A stretch of DNA of 64,000 nucleotides from Alphaproteobacteria bacterium (lineage in GTDB: Bacteria; Myxococcota_A; UBA796; GCA-2862545). The notes under the pieces were generated by a model. The model saw nothing but the letters and a program-made list of their open reading frames with translations. It made no database searches and was not told the origin of the DNA. Positions within the stretch are counted from its first letter, which is position 1. Each line of letters begins with the position of its first letter. A program made the translations under genes and the position numbers. Location: positions 72,374 to 136,373 of the forward strand of contig JACKEO010000014.1 in assembly GCA_020632955.1 (NCBI GenBank). The letters run 5' to 3'. This document shows positions 43,748-52,478 of the stretch, in pieces.

Positions 43748-44454
43748 GCGAGACGCGCTGGAAGACGGGACTGGAGACGCTGGACGCGGACGTGGTGGCC
43801 GTGCTCACCGGCCCCGTGATCCACGTGCGCTTCGAGGTGGACCTCGAGCCCTGCGCGCCGCTGCTCGCCGACGGCCTCACGTGGACGCCCGTGATCCTCA
43901 AGGCCGGCGCCCTCGCCGCGATGGCGGCCCCGGACCTGCACCGCATGCACGGCACCTGGCGGGTGCTGGAACCCGCCGCCTGCGACGTGGGCGTGAGCGT
44001 GGCGGGGGAGGGCCTGCTGGCCCCCGTGGTGGTGCTGCCCGCGGTGGATCGCATGCCGCTGGGCGAGATCGCGGGACTGCTCGCGGAGCGCGCCGCGGTC
44101 GCACGGGCCGAGGAGGCGCGCAGCCACGCGCTGGTCAACGCCGTGATCCCCTGGTTCCCGTTTCCCTGGCTGCGTCGCGCGCTGGTCCGGTGGCTGTTCT
44201 CGAGTCCGGCCCGGCGCCGGCGCATGGTGGGCAGCCTCCAGGTCACGAACATCGGCCTGTCGGACGCCGACATCGCGTACGTGCCCATGACCGCCGAGCT
44301 GCTGCTCGTGGTGGGCGCCATCCGCACGGTGGACGGACGCCGCAGGGTCACGCTCGGCATCCAGGCCAGCCACCTCAAGCTCAACGCGGTCACGGTGCGC
44401 CCCTTCCTGCGGCGCTTCCGCGAGGTGATCGCCCAGCCGGAGCTGCTCCGGTGA
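43744..44454 (+). CDS. Stand-alone 2-oxoacid dehydrogenase E2-like acyltransferase
   Basis: 236 residues. Matches the C-terminal catalytic domain of E2 acyltransferases (chloramphenicol acetyltransferase fold): VGSLQVTNIGLSDAD, then RRVTLGIQASHLKLNAVTV. In true E2 proteins that last piece is DHRxxDG. Here His210 is kept, but the aspartate is missing, so activity may be changed. It lacks lipoyl and E3-binding domains. A hydrophobic insert (about 131-158) may bind the membrane. GTG 43744 overlaps the previous stop (GTGA). Inferred role: acyl transfer in the same pathway as the GT1 enzyme. Confidence 0.72.
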   Translation: MSETRWKTGLETLDADVVAVLTGPVIHVRFEVDLEPCAPLLADGLTWTPVILKAGALAAMAAPDLHRMHGTWRVLEPAACDVGVSVAGEGLLAPVVVLPAVDRMPLGEIAGLLAERAAVARAEEARSHALVNAVIPWFPFPWLRRALVRWLFSSPARRRRMVGSLQVTNIGLSDADIAYVPMTAELLLVVGAIRTVDGRRRVTLGIQASHLKLNAVTVRPFLRRFREVIAQPELLR

Positions 44455-45620
44455 TCCGCGAGCCCCTGCCGCCCGAGGATCGCTTCTTCCTCCTGTTCGA
44501 CGCGGCGGGTCCCCAGGTCTGCTCCATCCTCCTGGTGCGCACGGAGGGCACGCTGCCCGACGAGGCCGCGCTCCGCGAGGCGTGGGACGTGGTGGCCCGC
44601 ACCCACCCGCGCCTGCGTGCCCGCCTCGAGGGCGACGCCTGGGTGATCGGGGCGGAGGTGCCCGCGGGGGCGGTGGTGGTGGGCCCGCCCGCCGACGACG
44701 GCGAGGCGCTGGTGAAGGCGCTGGCCGCCGAGCGCATCCCGCTGGCCACGGGCCCGGCGATCCGCCTGGTGGTGCGTCCGCCGTGGGTGGCGCTGCACGC
44801 CCACCACGCGGTGGGGGACGGCATGGGCATGGCGATCGTGCTCCGCGACCTGGGCGACCACCTCGCCGGGCGCGCGGTCACGGCGCTGGCGCCGCGTCCT
44901 GCGGGCGCCGCGCGTCGGGCCCTCTGGGGGCTGCTCTGCTTCATGACCCGGGGTGCCGTGCGCACCCGCGCCGCCGAGCCCCACCGGGTGCACACCCTCA
45001 CCGGGCCGGCGCCGGGCCCGGTGGCGCTCGCGACCCGGCCGGTGCCGCTGCCGCCCGGGCCCGATCGCACCGCCCGCCTCGTGGCCGCCTGGGCCCGCGC
45101 CCTCGCGCGGCACGCCGAGGAGACGGGCCGTCCCTGCGGCACCCTGCGCTTCATGGTGAACCACGGCCTGCGGCCCGAGGCCGGCGGCGGCACCCTCGAG
45201 AACCGGTCGGCGGCCGTGCCCGTGTGGGTGCGTCCCGACGAGCGCGGCGACGGGCTCGAGGACCGGGTGCGCGCCCAGCTGGCGGAAGGGGCCACGCACG
45301 CGCCCGCCGCTCGCCTGCTCGCGGGGGTGCTGCGCGTGCCGGGGCTCGGCCGGCTGCTCATCGCGGCGGCGCGCCGGCCCCGGGGTGCCGACACCCTGCT
45401 GGTCTCGCAGATGGGCCGGGCCGTGGACCGGCTCACGCTGGGCGAGGCCCGGGTGGTGGAGGGGCACGGCCTGGTGCGTCCCGCCGAGGGCGTGGGGGCG
45501 CTGGCGGCCGCCTGGGCGGTGGGCGACACCTGGTGGCTCGACCTGTCCTACCTGGAGGGCGCGCTGTCGCACGCCACCGCCCACCACCTGCTCGACCTCG
45601 TCGCCGAGGAGCTCACGTGA
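44451..45620 (+). CDS. Condensation-type acyltransferase (HHxxxDG)
   Basis: 389 residues. The motif HHAVGDG (118-124) fits HHxxxDG exactly, as in NRPS condensation, wax-ester synthase and BAHD-like acyltransferases. A second half follows (about 200-389) with NHGLRPEAGG and LLVSQMGRAV, the usual second CAT-like lobe. It probably esterifies or amidates a hydroxyl or amine acceptor using an acyl thioester. GTG 44451 overlaps the E2-like gene stop by 4 bases and its own stop overlaps the next start, so the four genes are translationally linked. Confidence 0.78.
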   Translation: MIREPLPPEDRFFLLFDAAGPQVCSILLVRTEGTLPDEAALREAWDVVARTHPRLRARLEGDAWVIGAEVPAGAVVVGPPADDGEALVKALAAERIPLATGPAIRLVVRPPWVALHAHHAVGDGMGMAIVLRDLGDHLAGRAVTALAPRPAGAARRALWGLLCFMTRGAVRTRAAEPHRVHTLTGPAPGPVALATRPVPLPPGPDRTARLVAAWARALARHAEETGRPCGTLRFMVNHGLRPEAGGGTLENRSAAVPVWVRPDERGDGLEDRVRAQLAEGATHAPAARLLAGVLRVPGLGRLLIAAARRPRGADTLLVSQMGRAVDRLTLGEARVVEGHGLVRPAEGVGALAAAWAVGDTWWLDLSYLEGALSHATAHHLLDLVAEELT

Positions 45621-46834
45621 AGAAGGCCTGGCGGCTGCGCACCGGCACCCGGGTGGAGTCCCTGGACGACCCCGTGGGCGAGGCCCCCGTGGGCAACGTG
45701 CCGCTGGCGACGCTGCAGGAGCGCACCCTGCGGGCGCTGGGCTTCCGGGTGATCGACGTGGACGACGTGGCGCAGGTCCGCGGCCGCGGGCTGGTCTTCG
45801 TCGACACCCTCTACGTCACCCTGCCGCTGTTGCGGCGCTTCCTGCGCAGCGCCCGTCGACGGCGGGGCAGCGCCCAGCTCGCGCTGGCACCGGGGGCCTT
45901 CACCCGGCTCACCACCTTCACGGGGGAGCAGGCCCGCGACGGCGAGGACGTCCTGTACGGCCTGTGGTGGGTGCGCGGTCCCGTGGTCGAGGCCCGTCCG
46001 CTGCGTCTGCAGGTGCGGTCGCGCGACGAGACCGTGCCCTTCTCGCGGCGCATCCCCAGCATGGCCGACCAGGAGATCCCGCTCACGCTGGAGGCCGTCC
46101 TCGAGATCACCAGCTGGGTCCACCTGTGGCAGGCGAACCTCTACGAGCTGGGCGCCCGCCTCGTGGCGCCCGCCCGGGGTCTGCGCGGCTGGCTGCGCGT
46201 GGCCTGCGTGGCCCTGCTGGGCGTGCTCACCTCGGCCAGCCTGCGCCCCTATGCCTGGGCCACCACGGCGCTGTCGTGGTGGGTCTTCCGCGGGCGCGGC
46301 TGCCGCATCCACCCGAGCGCGGTGGTGGAGGCCAGCATCCTCGGCCGCAACGTGGAGATCGGCCCGAACGCGGTGGTGCGGGGCTGCATCCTCGGCGACG
46401 ACGTGGTGGTGCAGGAGCGGGCCGGCGTGGAGGGGTCCATCCTCGGGGATCGCGTGCTCATCAACCAGGACGCGAGCATCAAGGCGGCCCTGGCCTTCCC
46501 CGACGCGGTCTTCCGCTTCCTGCAGACCGGGATCGTGGGCCGCAGCACCTTCCTGGGGCTGCTCTGCGTGCCGCTCGACATGAAGTTCGAGGGCACCGTG
46601 CGCGTGCGCCACCGGGGTGCGCTGGTCGACACCGGCATGCCCTTCCTCGGCTGCTGCATCGGTCACCACGCGCTGATCTCGGGCGACACCCGGGTGCTGC
46701 CCGGTCGCGCGATCCCCAACGGCTGCCGGATCCTCACCGACACGGGGGCCATCGCCGAGGTGCCGTCCGACCTCGACCTGTCGGACTTCGTGGTGGACCG
46801 TCACGGCGCGCTCGGACCGCTCCGACCGCGCTGA
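45617..46834 (+). CDS. Left-handed beta-helix (hexapeptide) protein with membrane-type segment
   Basis: 405 residues. N-terminal 190 residues are an unassigned mixed domain. A hydrophobic stretch (about 195-230) follows, then hexapeptide turns: IHPSAVVEASILGRNVEIG, CILGDDVVV and GSILGDRVLI, typical of LbH acyl- or nucleotidyl-transferases. The late ASIKAALAFPDAVF and TRVLPGRAIPNG suggest a sugar-nucleotidyl or acetyl transferase relative. GTG 45617 overlaps the previous gene (GTGA). Last gene of the set. Could be an acetyltransferase or a scaffolding subunit. Confidence 0.75.
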   Translation: MKKAWRLRTGTRVESLDDPVGEAPVGNVPLATLQERTLRALGFRVIDVDDVAQVRGRGLVFVDTLYVTLPLLRRFLRSARRRRGSAQLALAPGAFTRLTTFTGEQARDGEDVLYGLWWVRGPVVEARPLRLQVRSRDETVPFSRRIPSMADQEIPLTLEAVLEITSWVHLWQANLYELGARLVAPARGLRGWLRVACVALLGVLTSASLRPYAWATTALSWWVFRGRGCRIHPSAVVEASILGRNVEIGPNAVVRGCILGDDVVVQERAGVEGSILGDRVLINQDASIKAALAFPDAVFRFLQTGIVGRSTFLGLLCVPLDMKFEGTVRVRHRGALVDTGMPFLGCCIGHHALISGDTRVLPGRAIPNGCRILTDTGAIAEVPSDLDLSDFVVDRHGALGPLRPR

Positions 46835-46910
46835 GCCGGGGGGCCGCGGCCGCACGAAACCCAACGCGACGGGGCGGGTGTGGCGCGCAGGCTGGCGCTA
46901 TCCGGCGCGC

Positions 46911-47477
46911 ATGCCTCGCCCGATCCTCCTCGTGGTCCTGGCCGCGCTGGTCGGCATGTCCGCGCGCGCCCAGGACTCCTGTGCGCCCTGCCTCCGCACC
47001 CTGGCCGCCTGCGCCAACGGGCCGTCGGAGGTGCCCTGTCGCCTGTCGCCCACCGCCGCCGACCCGGTGCTCAAGGCGCTGGAGGTGGCCCTGGACGACC
47101 CCGCGCACACCGCCCGCTACTGGCTCTTCGAGGGCTGCACCCGCTTCGAGGTGTACGGAGGCGAGGCCGTGGCCGCCTGTCTGGCCACCGCGGTGCTCGC
47201 GAGCCGCACGCCGCGGGAGGAGGCGCAGGGCGTGGTGGCCACCTGCGCGCGGTACGCCGACCCGTCCGCCGCGCGGGACCGCGCCTCCACGCCCGCGGAG
47301 GCGGCCTGCCTCGCGGTGGCGGCCGCGGTGGCCGCTCCGCTCGCCAACCTGCCAGGGCAGGTGGCGGGGGCCTGCCAGCAGGCGCGCCGGTCGTGGGTGC
47401 GTCCGTGCTCCGCCGAGGTGGCCTGCCGCGTGCTCCGACGCGGCGACGGCGAGCCCTTCTGCGCCGGAGCGCCGTGA
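46911..47477 (+). CDS. Secreted Cys-rich hypothetical protein
   Basis: 188 residues. Signal peptide to about residue 21 (MPRPILLVVLAALVGMSARA). The mature part begins QDSCAPCLRTLAACANG, and about a dozen cysteines in close pairs suggest disulfides in a small helical exported domain. No family recognised. ATG 46911 lies 6 bases after a -10-like TATCCG, so it may be nearly leaderless. Confidence 0.7.
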   Translation: MPRPILLVVLAALVGMSARAQDSCAPCLRTLAACANGPSEVPCRLSPTAADPVLKALEVALDDPAHTARYWLFEGCTRFEVYGGEAVAACLATAVLASRTPREEAQGVVATCARYADPSAARDRASTPAEAACLAVAAAVAAPLANLPGQVAGACQQARRSWVRPCSAEVACRVLRRGDGEPFCAGAP

Positions 47478-47484
47478 GGGCCGC

Positions 47485-47592
47485 CTACAGCGGCGGCCAG
47501 GAGGCCGGGTCCTGGCCGTAATAGGTGGCGAGCTCGGCTTGGAGGGCGGGCTCCTGCGCGCGCAGGTCCGCGCCGCGCCCGAAGCCGGACAC
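47485..47592 (-). CDS. Candidate short ORF (35 aa)
   Basis: A GTG at 47592 (another at 47595) sits just after GGGGGGAGGAGGC, a very strong Shine-Dalgarno match. The frame encodes a 35-residue peptide with SGFGRGADLRAQEP and ending TYYGQDPASWPPL. The same frame reaches an ATG at 47637, giving 50 residues with a less protein-like Arg/Asp/Gly start. No family recognised. Position between convergent and divergent genes fits a real small gene, but evidence is thin. Confidence 0.35.
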   Translation of the reverse strand: MSGFGRGADLRAQEPALQAELATYYGQDPASWPPL

Positions 47593-47670
47593 CACGCCTC
47601 CTCCCCCCGGGTCGTCCCGCGGGCGCGCCGACCGCATCGGCGGTGGGTGGCGGCCCGGGTGTCCGGGGTC

Positions 47671-47676
47671 TATCCT
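47671..47676 (+). promoter_or_regulatory. -10-like element upstream of metal-motif lipoprotein
   Basis: TATCCT 31 bases before the gene's start; identical to the site at 14683-14688. No -35 recognised. Confidence 0.3.
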
Positions 47677-47707
47677 CGCGTCTGCCCGAGGGGCGCGCGA
47701 GGGGGCC

Positions 47708-50395
47708 ATGATGGGACGACGTGCTGCGGCGAGCCTGCTGATCGCCTGGGTGGCGGGCGCGTGCTCCGCCGAGGGCCCCGACGACGCGGCGTGCGCGGGT
47801 GCGGACTGCGCCGACGACCGCGCCGACCCGGCGGATCCGGGCTCCCTGGGCACGCCCGATGGGCGCGATCCGCTCGACCTCTCCCTCGACCTGCCGAGCT
47901 GGGGCGTGGTCACACCGGGGCAGGGGCGGCCCGCCACGGTGCTCGACCTCGACGCCGACGGCTCGCCCGTGCCCGAGGACTGCGACGACGAGGACCCGCT
48001 CACCTACCCGGGTGCCGCACCGCTGGACTCGGTCACCGCCTGCCTCCGCGACGCCGACGGCGACGGCTGGGGTGACGCCGACGCGCTGGCGCCCGTGGAG
48101 GCCGGCACCGACTGCGACGACGCCGACGCCGGCATCGCGCCCGATGCCGAGGAGCGCTGCAACGGCGTGGACGACGACTGCGACGGCCTGCTCGACGACG
48201 CGGATCCGGACGTGCTCGCCATCGATCTCGTCGCGTCCACGCGGGATCTGGACGCCGACGGCTGGGGCGGGCCCGACCTGCCGCGGATGTCGTGCACGGT
48301 GCCCGCCGGCAGCTCCGCCCAGCCCGGCGACTGCGACGACCTCGATCCCTGGACCCACCCGGGTGCCGCGCCGCTGGACGACGCCACGGCCTGCCTGCGC
48401 GACCGCGACGGCGATGGGCGGGGCGATGCCGTGGTGGACGAGGAGGCGTCGGTGGAGGCCGGCACCGACTGCGACGACGGCCACGTGGCGATCTCGCCCG
48501 ACGCCGAGGAGCGCTGCAACGGCGTGGACGACGACTGCGACGCGCTCGTGGACGCCGAGGACGACTCGGTGCGTGCCTCGGACCTCCGGGCCGCCTTCGC
48601 CGACCTGGACGGCGACGGCTTCGGGGATCCGCTGGCGCCGCGGGCGGTGTGCGCCGTGGGGGAGGGCAGCTCCGGACTGCCGTTGGACTGCGACGACAGC
48701 GACGCCGCCGTCCACCCGCTGGCCCCGGAGGTGTGCAACGGGCAGGACGACGACTGCGACGACCTCGTGGACCTCGACGACGCGATGGAGGCCGAGGACG
48801 TGGTCTTCGCCTGGCAGGACGAGGACGACGACGGCTTCGGGGTGCCCGGCCCGTCCACCCGCCTGTGCGCGCTCACCGACGGCTGGGCCGACCGCACCGG
48901 CGACTGCGCCGACGACGATCCTGCACGCAACCCCGGCGCCATCGATGCGCTCGGCGATGGCGTGGATGCCGACTGCAACGGCGTGGACGGCATGGACCCG
49001 CCGGGCGTGTGCATGGATCCCGCGGACGGCGTGCTGTGGGACCCGGGCGAGCCCCGCGACACCTGGGTGGGTGCGGACGGCGTGCTCACCACGGCGCGCG
49101 CGCTGGACTTCGCGAGCACCTCGCCACGCTACCCGCTGCGCGTCACCCGCTGGTCGGCGGACGGCACGGTGCGCACGTCGGTGGACCTCGCCGTGAGCGA
49201 CGGCAGCCGGTTGCTGGACTGGGACGTGCTGCCCGACGGTGACGTGCTGCTGCTGGGCCCGGGGACCGGCAGCGAGGGCACCGTGGCGCGCTTCTCGCCC
49301 CAGGGGGAGCTGCGATGGGCCGTGGGCCTCACCCCGGGGAACTGGCGGCCGCTGGCCGTGGTGGCGATGCCCGACGGGGGTGCCGTGGTGCCGGTGGGCT
49401 TCGTGCAGCCCTCGGGGTTCGTGCGCCTGGGTCCCGACGGCGCGGTGCTCTGGGCGCGCACCCTTCCCTCTGGCGTGCTGCGGGACATCGAGGTGGTCGT
49501 CGGGCTGGTGAACGGCCGTGTGGTGGCCCTCCACGACGACGAGCTCGCGGTGCTGGCCGCCGACGGACAGACCGTGCACGCCTTCGAGCTGGTGCCCCCC
49601 CCGGGGTCGGTGGGCACGGGCCCGAGGCCCCGGGATCTCGTCGCGATGCCCGATGGGGGCTTCACCGTGATCTCGTCGGGGTACGACCCCGACGAGGGGA
49701 CCACGACCGCGGTGCTCACCCGCGTGGACGGCAGCCTGCAGCCGGTGTGGACCGGCGTGGTGACCGACACCTCCCACCTGGGCGCCGACACGATCGCGCT
49801 GGCGCCCGCGGCCTGCGGCCAGGGCGTGATCGAGGGCTTCGGGTGTGCGGCCGAGGGCGTGCGGTGCGCGAAGACCGACCGCATCTGCACCTGCACGCCC
49901 ACCGGCACGGTGTGCGACACCGGGGCGGCGCGGCCGCGGCTCGCGGCGGGCATGGTCCTGGAGCTCGGCACGGAGGCAGGTCTCGGTGCCGTCGCGCTCG
50001 TCGACCTCGACGGCGTCGCGCTCGGCACGCGCATCCCGGCGGCGCCGACGGGCCACCCCGACCACGACCCGCTCGCCCGGCGGCCGGTGCTGCGCACGGG
50101 GCCCGCAGGCCGGCTGGCCGTGTCGGCCGAGGCGTCGCCGGGCCCGGTGAGCAACCTCCGCGGCGCCTTCACGCTCGTGTTCGGCGACGACGCCGCCACG
50201 CCCACCTGCGGTCCCACCGAGGCGCAGGAGGTGGAGCTGCTGGACGATCCGCACGTGGCCGTGGCCACGATCTTCCCCACGGCCACCACCGCCCTGGCCG
50301 TCACCACGATCGTGCCGGACGTGCACGTCCGTCGCGTGCTCGACGAGGACCTCGTGCTGACGCCGCTGTGCGGTGGCGGCGGCTGCACGCCCTGA
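47708..50395 (+). CDS. Lipoprotein with putative metal-binding repeats and beta-propeller
   Basis: 895 residues. Signal with lipobox VAGAC (Cys19). Residues about 90-440 carry repeated DCDDxD / CNGxDDDCD units (for example DCDDADAGIAP then ERCNGVDDDCDGLLDD), the MopE-type putative metal-binding motif, and calcium-like DADGDGWGD loops. The C-terminal 480 residues form a propeller-like region with repeated PDGG and strand patterns (VAMPDGGAVVPVG, VAMPDGGFTVISSG) and a Cys-rich insert. Probably an outer-surface structural or ligand-binding protein. ATG 47708 follows GAGGGGG; 47711 is an alternative. Confidence 0.85.
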   Translation: MMGRRAAASLLIAWVAGACSAEGPDDAACAGADCADDRADPADPGSLGTPDGRDPLDLSLDLPSWGVVTPGQGRPATVLDLDADGSPVPEDCDDEDPLTYPGAAPLDSVTACLRDADGDGWGDADALAPVEAGTDCDDADAGIAPDAEERCNGVDDDCDGLLDDADPDVLAIDLVASTRDLDADGWGGPDLPRMSCTVPAGSSAQPGDCDDLDPWTHPGAAPLDDATACLRDRDGDGRGDAVVDEEASVEAGTDCDDGHVAISPDAEERCNGVDDDCDALVDAEDDSVRASDLRAAFADLDGDGFGDPLAPRAVCAVGEGSSGLPLDCDDSDAAVHPLAPEVCNGQDDDCDDLVDLDDAMEAEDVVFAWQDEDDDGFGVPGPSTRLCALTDGWADRTGDCADDDPARNPGAIDALGDGVDADCNGVDGMDPPGVCMDPADGVLWDPGEPRDTWVGADGVLTTARALDFASTSPRYPLRVTRWSADGTVRTSVDLAVSDGSRLLDWDVLPDGDVLLLGPGTGSEGTVARFSPQGELRWAVGLTPGNWRPLAVVAMPDGGAVVPVGFVQPSGFVRLGPDGAVLWARTLPSGVLRDIEVVVGLVNGRVVALHDDELAVLAADGQTVHAFELVPPPGSVGTGPRPRDLVAMPDGGFTVISSGYDPDEGTTTAVLTRVDGSLQPVWTGVVTDTSHLGADTIALAPAACGQGVIEGFGCAAEGVRCAKTDRICTCTPTGTVCDTGAARPRLAAGMVLELGTEAGLGAVALVDLDGVALGTRIPAAPTGHPDHDPLARRPVLRTGPAGRLAVSAEASPGPVSNLRGAFTLVFGDDAATPTCGPTEAQEVELLDDPHVAVATIFPTATTALAVTTIVPDVHVRRVLDEDLVLTPLCGGGGCTP

Positions 50396-50456
50396 CCGCC
50401 GGGCGGCGCGCCTGCGGCGTCGGGCCGGGCTATCGCCACCCCTTCCCGGAGCGCCC

Positions 50457-51062
50457 ATGCCTGCCGTCCGTCTCTCCTACTTCGACTTCGCCGGCGGTCG
50501 CGGCGAGGACTGCCGCATCGCCCTGCACCTCGCGGGCGTGCCCTTCGAGGACCACCGCGTGCGCGGCCCCGCCTGGCAGGCCTTCAAGCCCGAGACCCCG
50601 TGGGGCGGCATGCCCGTGCTCACCCTCGACGGCAAGGGCATGATCGCGCACTCGAACGCCATCCTGCGCTTCGTCGGCAGCCAGCACGGCCTGCACCCCT
50701 CCGACCCCTGGGAGGCCGCGCTGCACGACGGCGTGATGGACGCGGTGGAGGATCTGCGGTGCGTGGTGAACCGCACGCTGGGCATGGACGACGAGGCCAA
50801 GCGCGCCTCCCGCGAGGCCATGGCGAAGGACGAGATCCCGGCGTGGTTCGCGCACCTCGAGGCGCTGATCGGCGACGGCCCCTTCCTGTCGGGGTCCACC
50901 CTCTGCGTGGCCGACCTCAAGATCTTCGTGGTGCGGCGCTGGTTCACGGCCGGCGTGCTCGACCACATCCCCACCGACGTGGTGGCGCCCTTCGCGAAGG
51001 TCACGCGGCTGGCCGAGGCCGTGGCCGCGCACCCGGGCGTGGTGTCGTGGTACGCCCGCTGA
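50457..51062 (+). CDS. Glutathione S-transferase family protein
   Basis: 201 residues. The N-terminal thioredoxin-like domain has VRLSYFDFAGGRGEDCRIAL (a Tyr early, as in sigma-class GST, then VPFEDHRV), GGMPVLTLDG with the cis-Pro, and MIAHSNAILRFV. The C-terminal helical domain has FLSGSTLCVADLKIF, the N-capping box. Conjugates or reduces electrophiles with glutathione or a similar thiol. A -10-like TATCGC lies 21 bases upstream of ATG 50457. Confidence 0.88.
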   Translation: MPAVRLSYFDFAGGRGEDCRIALHLAGVPFEDHRVRGPAWQAFKPETPWGGMPVLTLDGKGMIAHSNAILRFVGSQHGLHPSDPWEAALHDGVMDAVEDLRCVVNRTLGMDDEAKRASREAMAKDEIPAWFAHLEALIGDGPFLSGSTLCVADLKIFVVRRWFTAGVLDHIPTDVVAPFAKVTRLAEAVAAHPGVVSWYAR

Positions 51063-51076
51063 CCGCGTGACCCGGG

Positions 51077-52081
51077 CTAGCCGCGGCGCTGCACGTACCA
51101 GCGCACGGTCTGCTCCAGGCCGGCCTCCAGGGTCCACCGGGGGCTCCAGCCGAGCTCGCGACGGATCTTCGTGCAGTCCAGCGCATAGCGGCGGTCGTGA
51201 CCCAGGCGGTCGGGCACCGACGTCATGAGGCGGGCGTGGGGCGCGCCCTCGGGGTGCGCCTCGTCGAGCAGGGCGCAGAGGTGGCCGGCGAGCTCGCGGT
51301 TCTCGAGGGTGTCGGGACCGCCCACGTGCCACACGGAGCCCTCGGCGCCGCGCTCGATCACCGCGAGGACGCCGTCGGCGTGGTCCTCGGCGTGCAGCCA
51401 CTCGCGCTGCTGGCGGCCGTCGCCGTAGATGGGGATGGGCTGGCCAGCGAGCGCCTTGCCGATCACCACCGGGATGAGCTTCTCGGGGTACTGACGGGGC
51501 CCGTAGCTGTTCGAGGCGTGCGTGAGGCTCACGGGCAGCCCCCAGGTGCGGCGCCAGGCGTGCACCAGGTGATCGGCGGCGGCCTTGCTGGCCGCGTAGG
51601 GCGAGCTGGGGGCGTAGCGATCGCCCTCCACCGCCGCGGGCTGGTCGCCGTCGAGGTCGCCGTAGACCTCGTCGGTGGAGATGTGGTGGAAGCGGGGGAC
51701 CACCTCGGGCGCGCGGGCGGCCCACACGGTGCGTGCGGCCTCCAGCATCGAGGCCGTGCCCTCCACGTTCGTGGACAGGAAGGCGGCGGGCCCCTCGATG
51801 GAGCGGTCGACGTGGCTCTCGGCGGCGAAGTGCACCACGGTGTCGACCGCGTGCGCCTCCATCACCCGGATCACCTCGGCGGTGTCGCGGATGTCGGCGC
51901 GCACGAAGGTGTGGTGGCCGGGCACCGGGAGGCCCTCGAGGTTCGCGAGGTCGCCGGCGTAGGTGAGGGCGTCGAGCGACACCACGCGCACGGTGGGGCG
52001 CTGGGCCTGGAGGCGGTGCACGAACGTGCTGCCGAGGAAGCCGGCGGCGCCGGTGACGAGCAGGCTGCGGGGGGTCCTCAT
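51077..52081 (-). CDS. rfbB: dTDP-glucose 4,6-dehydratase
   Basis: 334 residues. Signatures: LLVTGAAGFLGSTFVH, the DALTYAGDLANL segment, VHFAAESHVDRSI, HHISTDEVYGDL and YAASKAAADHL (YxxxK), then LTHASNSYGPRQ. These match RmlB, the second enzyme of dTDP-rhamnose synthesis. No rmlA/C/D gene lies nearby, so those are elsewhere or the product is another deoxysugar. The start at 52081 overlaps the DUF2237 gene stop by 4 bases (ATGA). Confidence 0.94.
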   Translation of the reverse strand: MRTPRSLLVTGAAGFLGSTFVHRLQAQRPTVRVVSLDALTYAGDLANLEGLPVPGHHTFVRADIRDTAEVIRVMEAHAVDTVVHFAAESHVDRSIEGPAAFLSTNVEGTASMLEAARTVWAARAPEVVPRFHHISTDEVYGDLDGDQPAAVEGDRYAPSSPYAASKAAADHLVHAWRRTWGLPVSLTHASNSYGPRQYPEKLIPVVIGKALAGQPIPIYGDGRQQREWLHAEDHADGVLAVIERGAEGSVWHVGGPDTLENRELAGHLCALLDEAHPEGAPHARLMTSVPDRLGHDRRYALDCTKIRRELGWSPRWTLEAGLEQTVRWYVQRRG

Positions 52082-52452
52082 GCCTCGGCGCCCCGCGCGT
52101 GGGCCATGAGCTCCTCCAGCGGCACCACCTGCAGGGCCTTGGCGTGGGTGGACTCCAGCACCACCTCGCAGGCCACGCCGGCCCGGAAGGCCTGACGCCA
52201 GCTGGCCGCGCACACGCACCACTGGTCGCCGGGGGCCAGGCCGGGGAAGCCGTGGCGGGGGGCGGGCGTGATGAGGTCGTTGCCGTGGTCGCGCAGGAAG
52301 ATCAGGAAGTCGGCCGTCACGCGCGCGCACACGGTGTGGGAGCCGTGGTCATGGGCGTCGGTGTTGCAGCAGCCGTCGCGGAACCAGCCCGTGAGCGGGT
52401 CGCGGGAGCAGGGGGCGAGGGGCCCGCCGAGCACGTTGAGGGATGCGTCCAT
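52078..52452 (-). CDS. DUF2237-family protein
   Basis: 124 residues. Begins NVLGGPLAPCSRDPLTGWF and has RDGCCNTDAHDHGSHTVCA, GNDLITP and PGDQWCVCAASW, the family's conserved blocks with five cysteines. The function is unknown. ATG 52452 is clear; the gene lies 26 bases downstream of the 53357-52479 gene and overlaps rfbB. Confidence 0.9.
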   Translation of the reverse strand: MDASLNVLGGPLAPCSRDPLTGWFRDGCCNTDAHDHGSHTVCARVTADFLIFLRDHGNDLITPAPRHGFPGLAPGDQWCVCAASWRQAFRAGVACEVVLESTHAKALQVVPLEELMAHARGAEA

Positions 52453-52478
52453 GGCCTCGTCCGGAAGGGGCCGGCACC

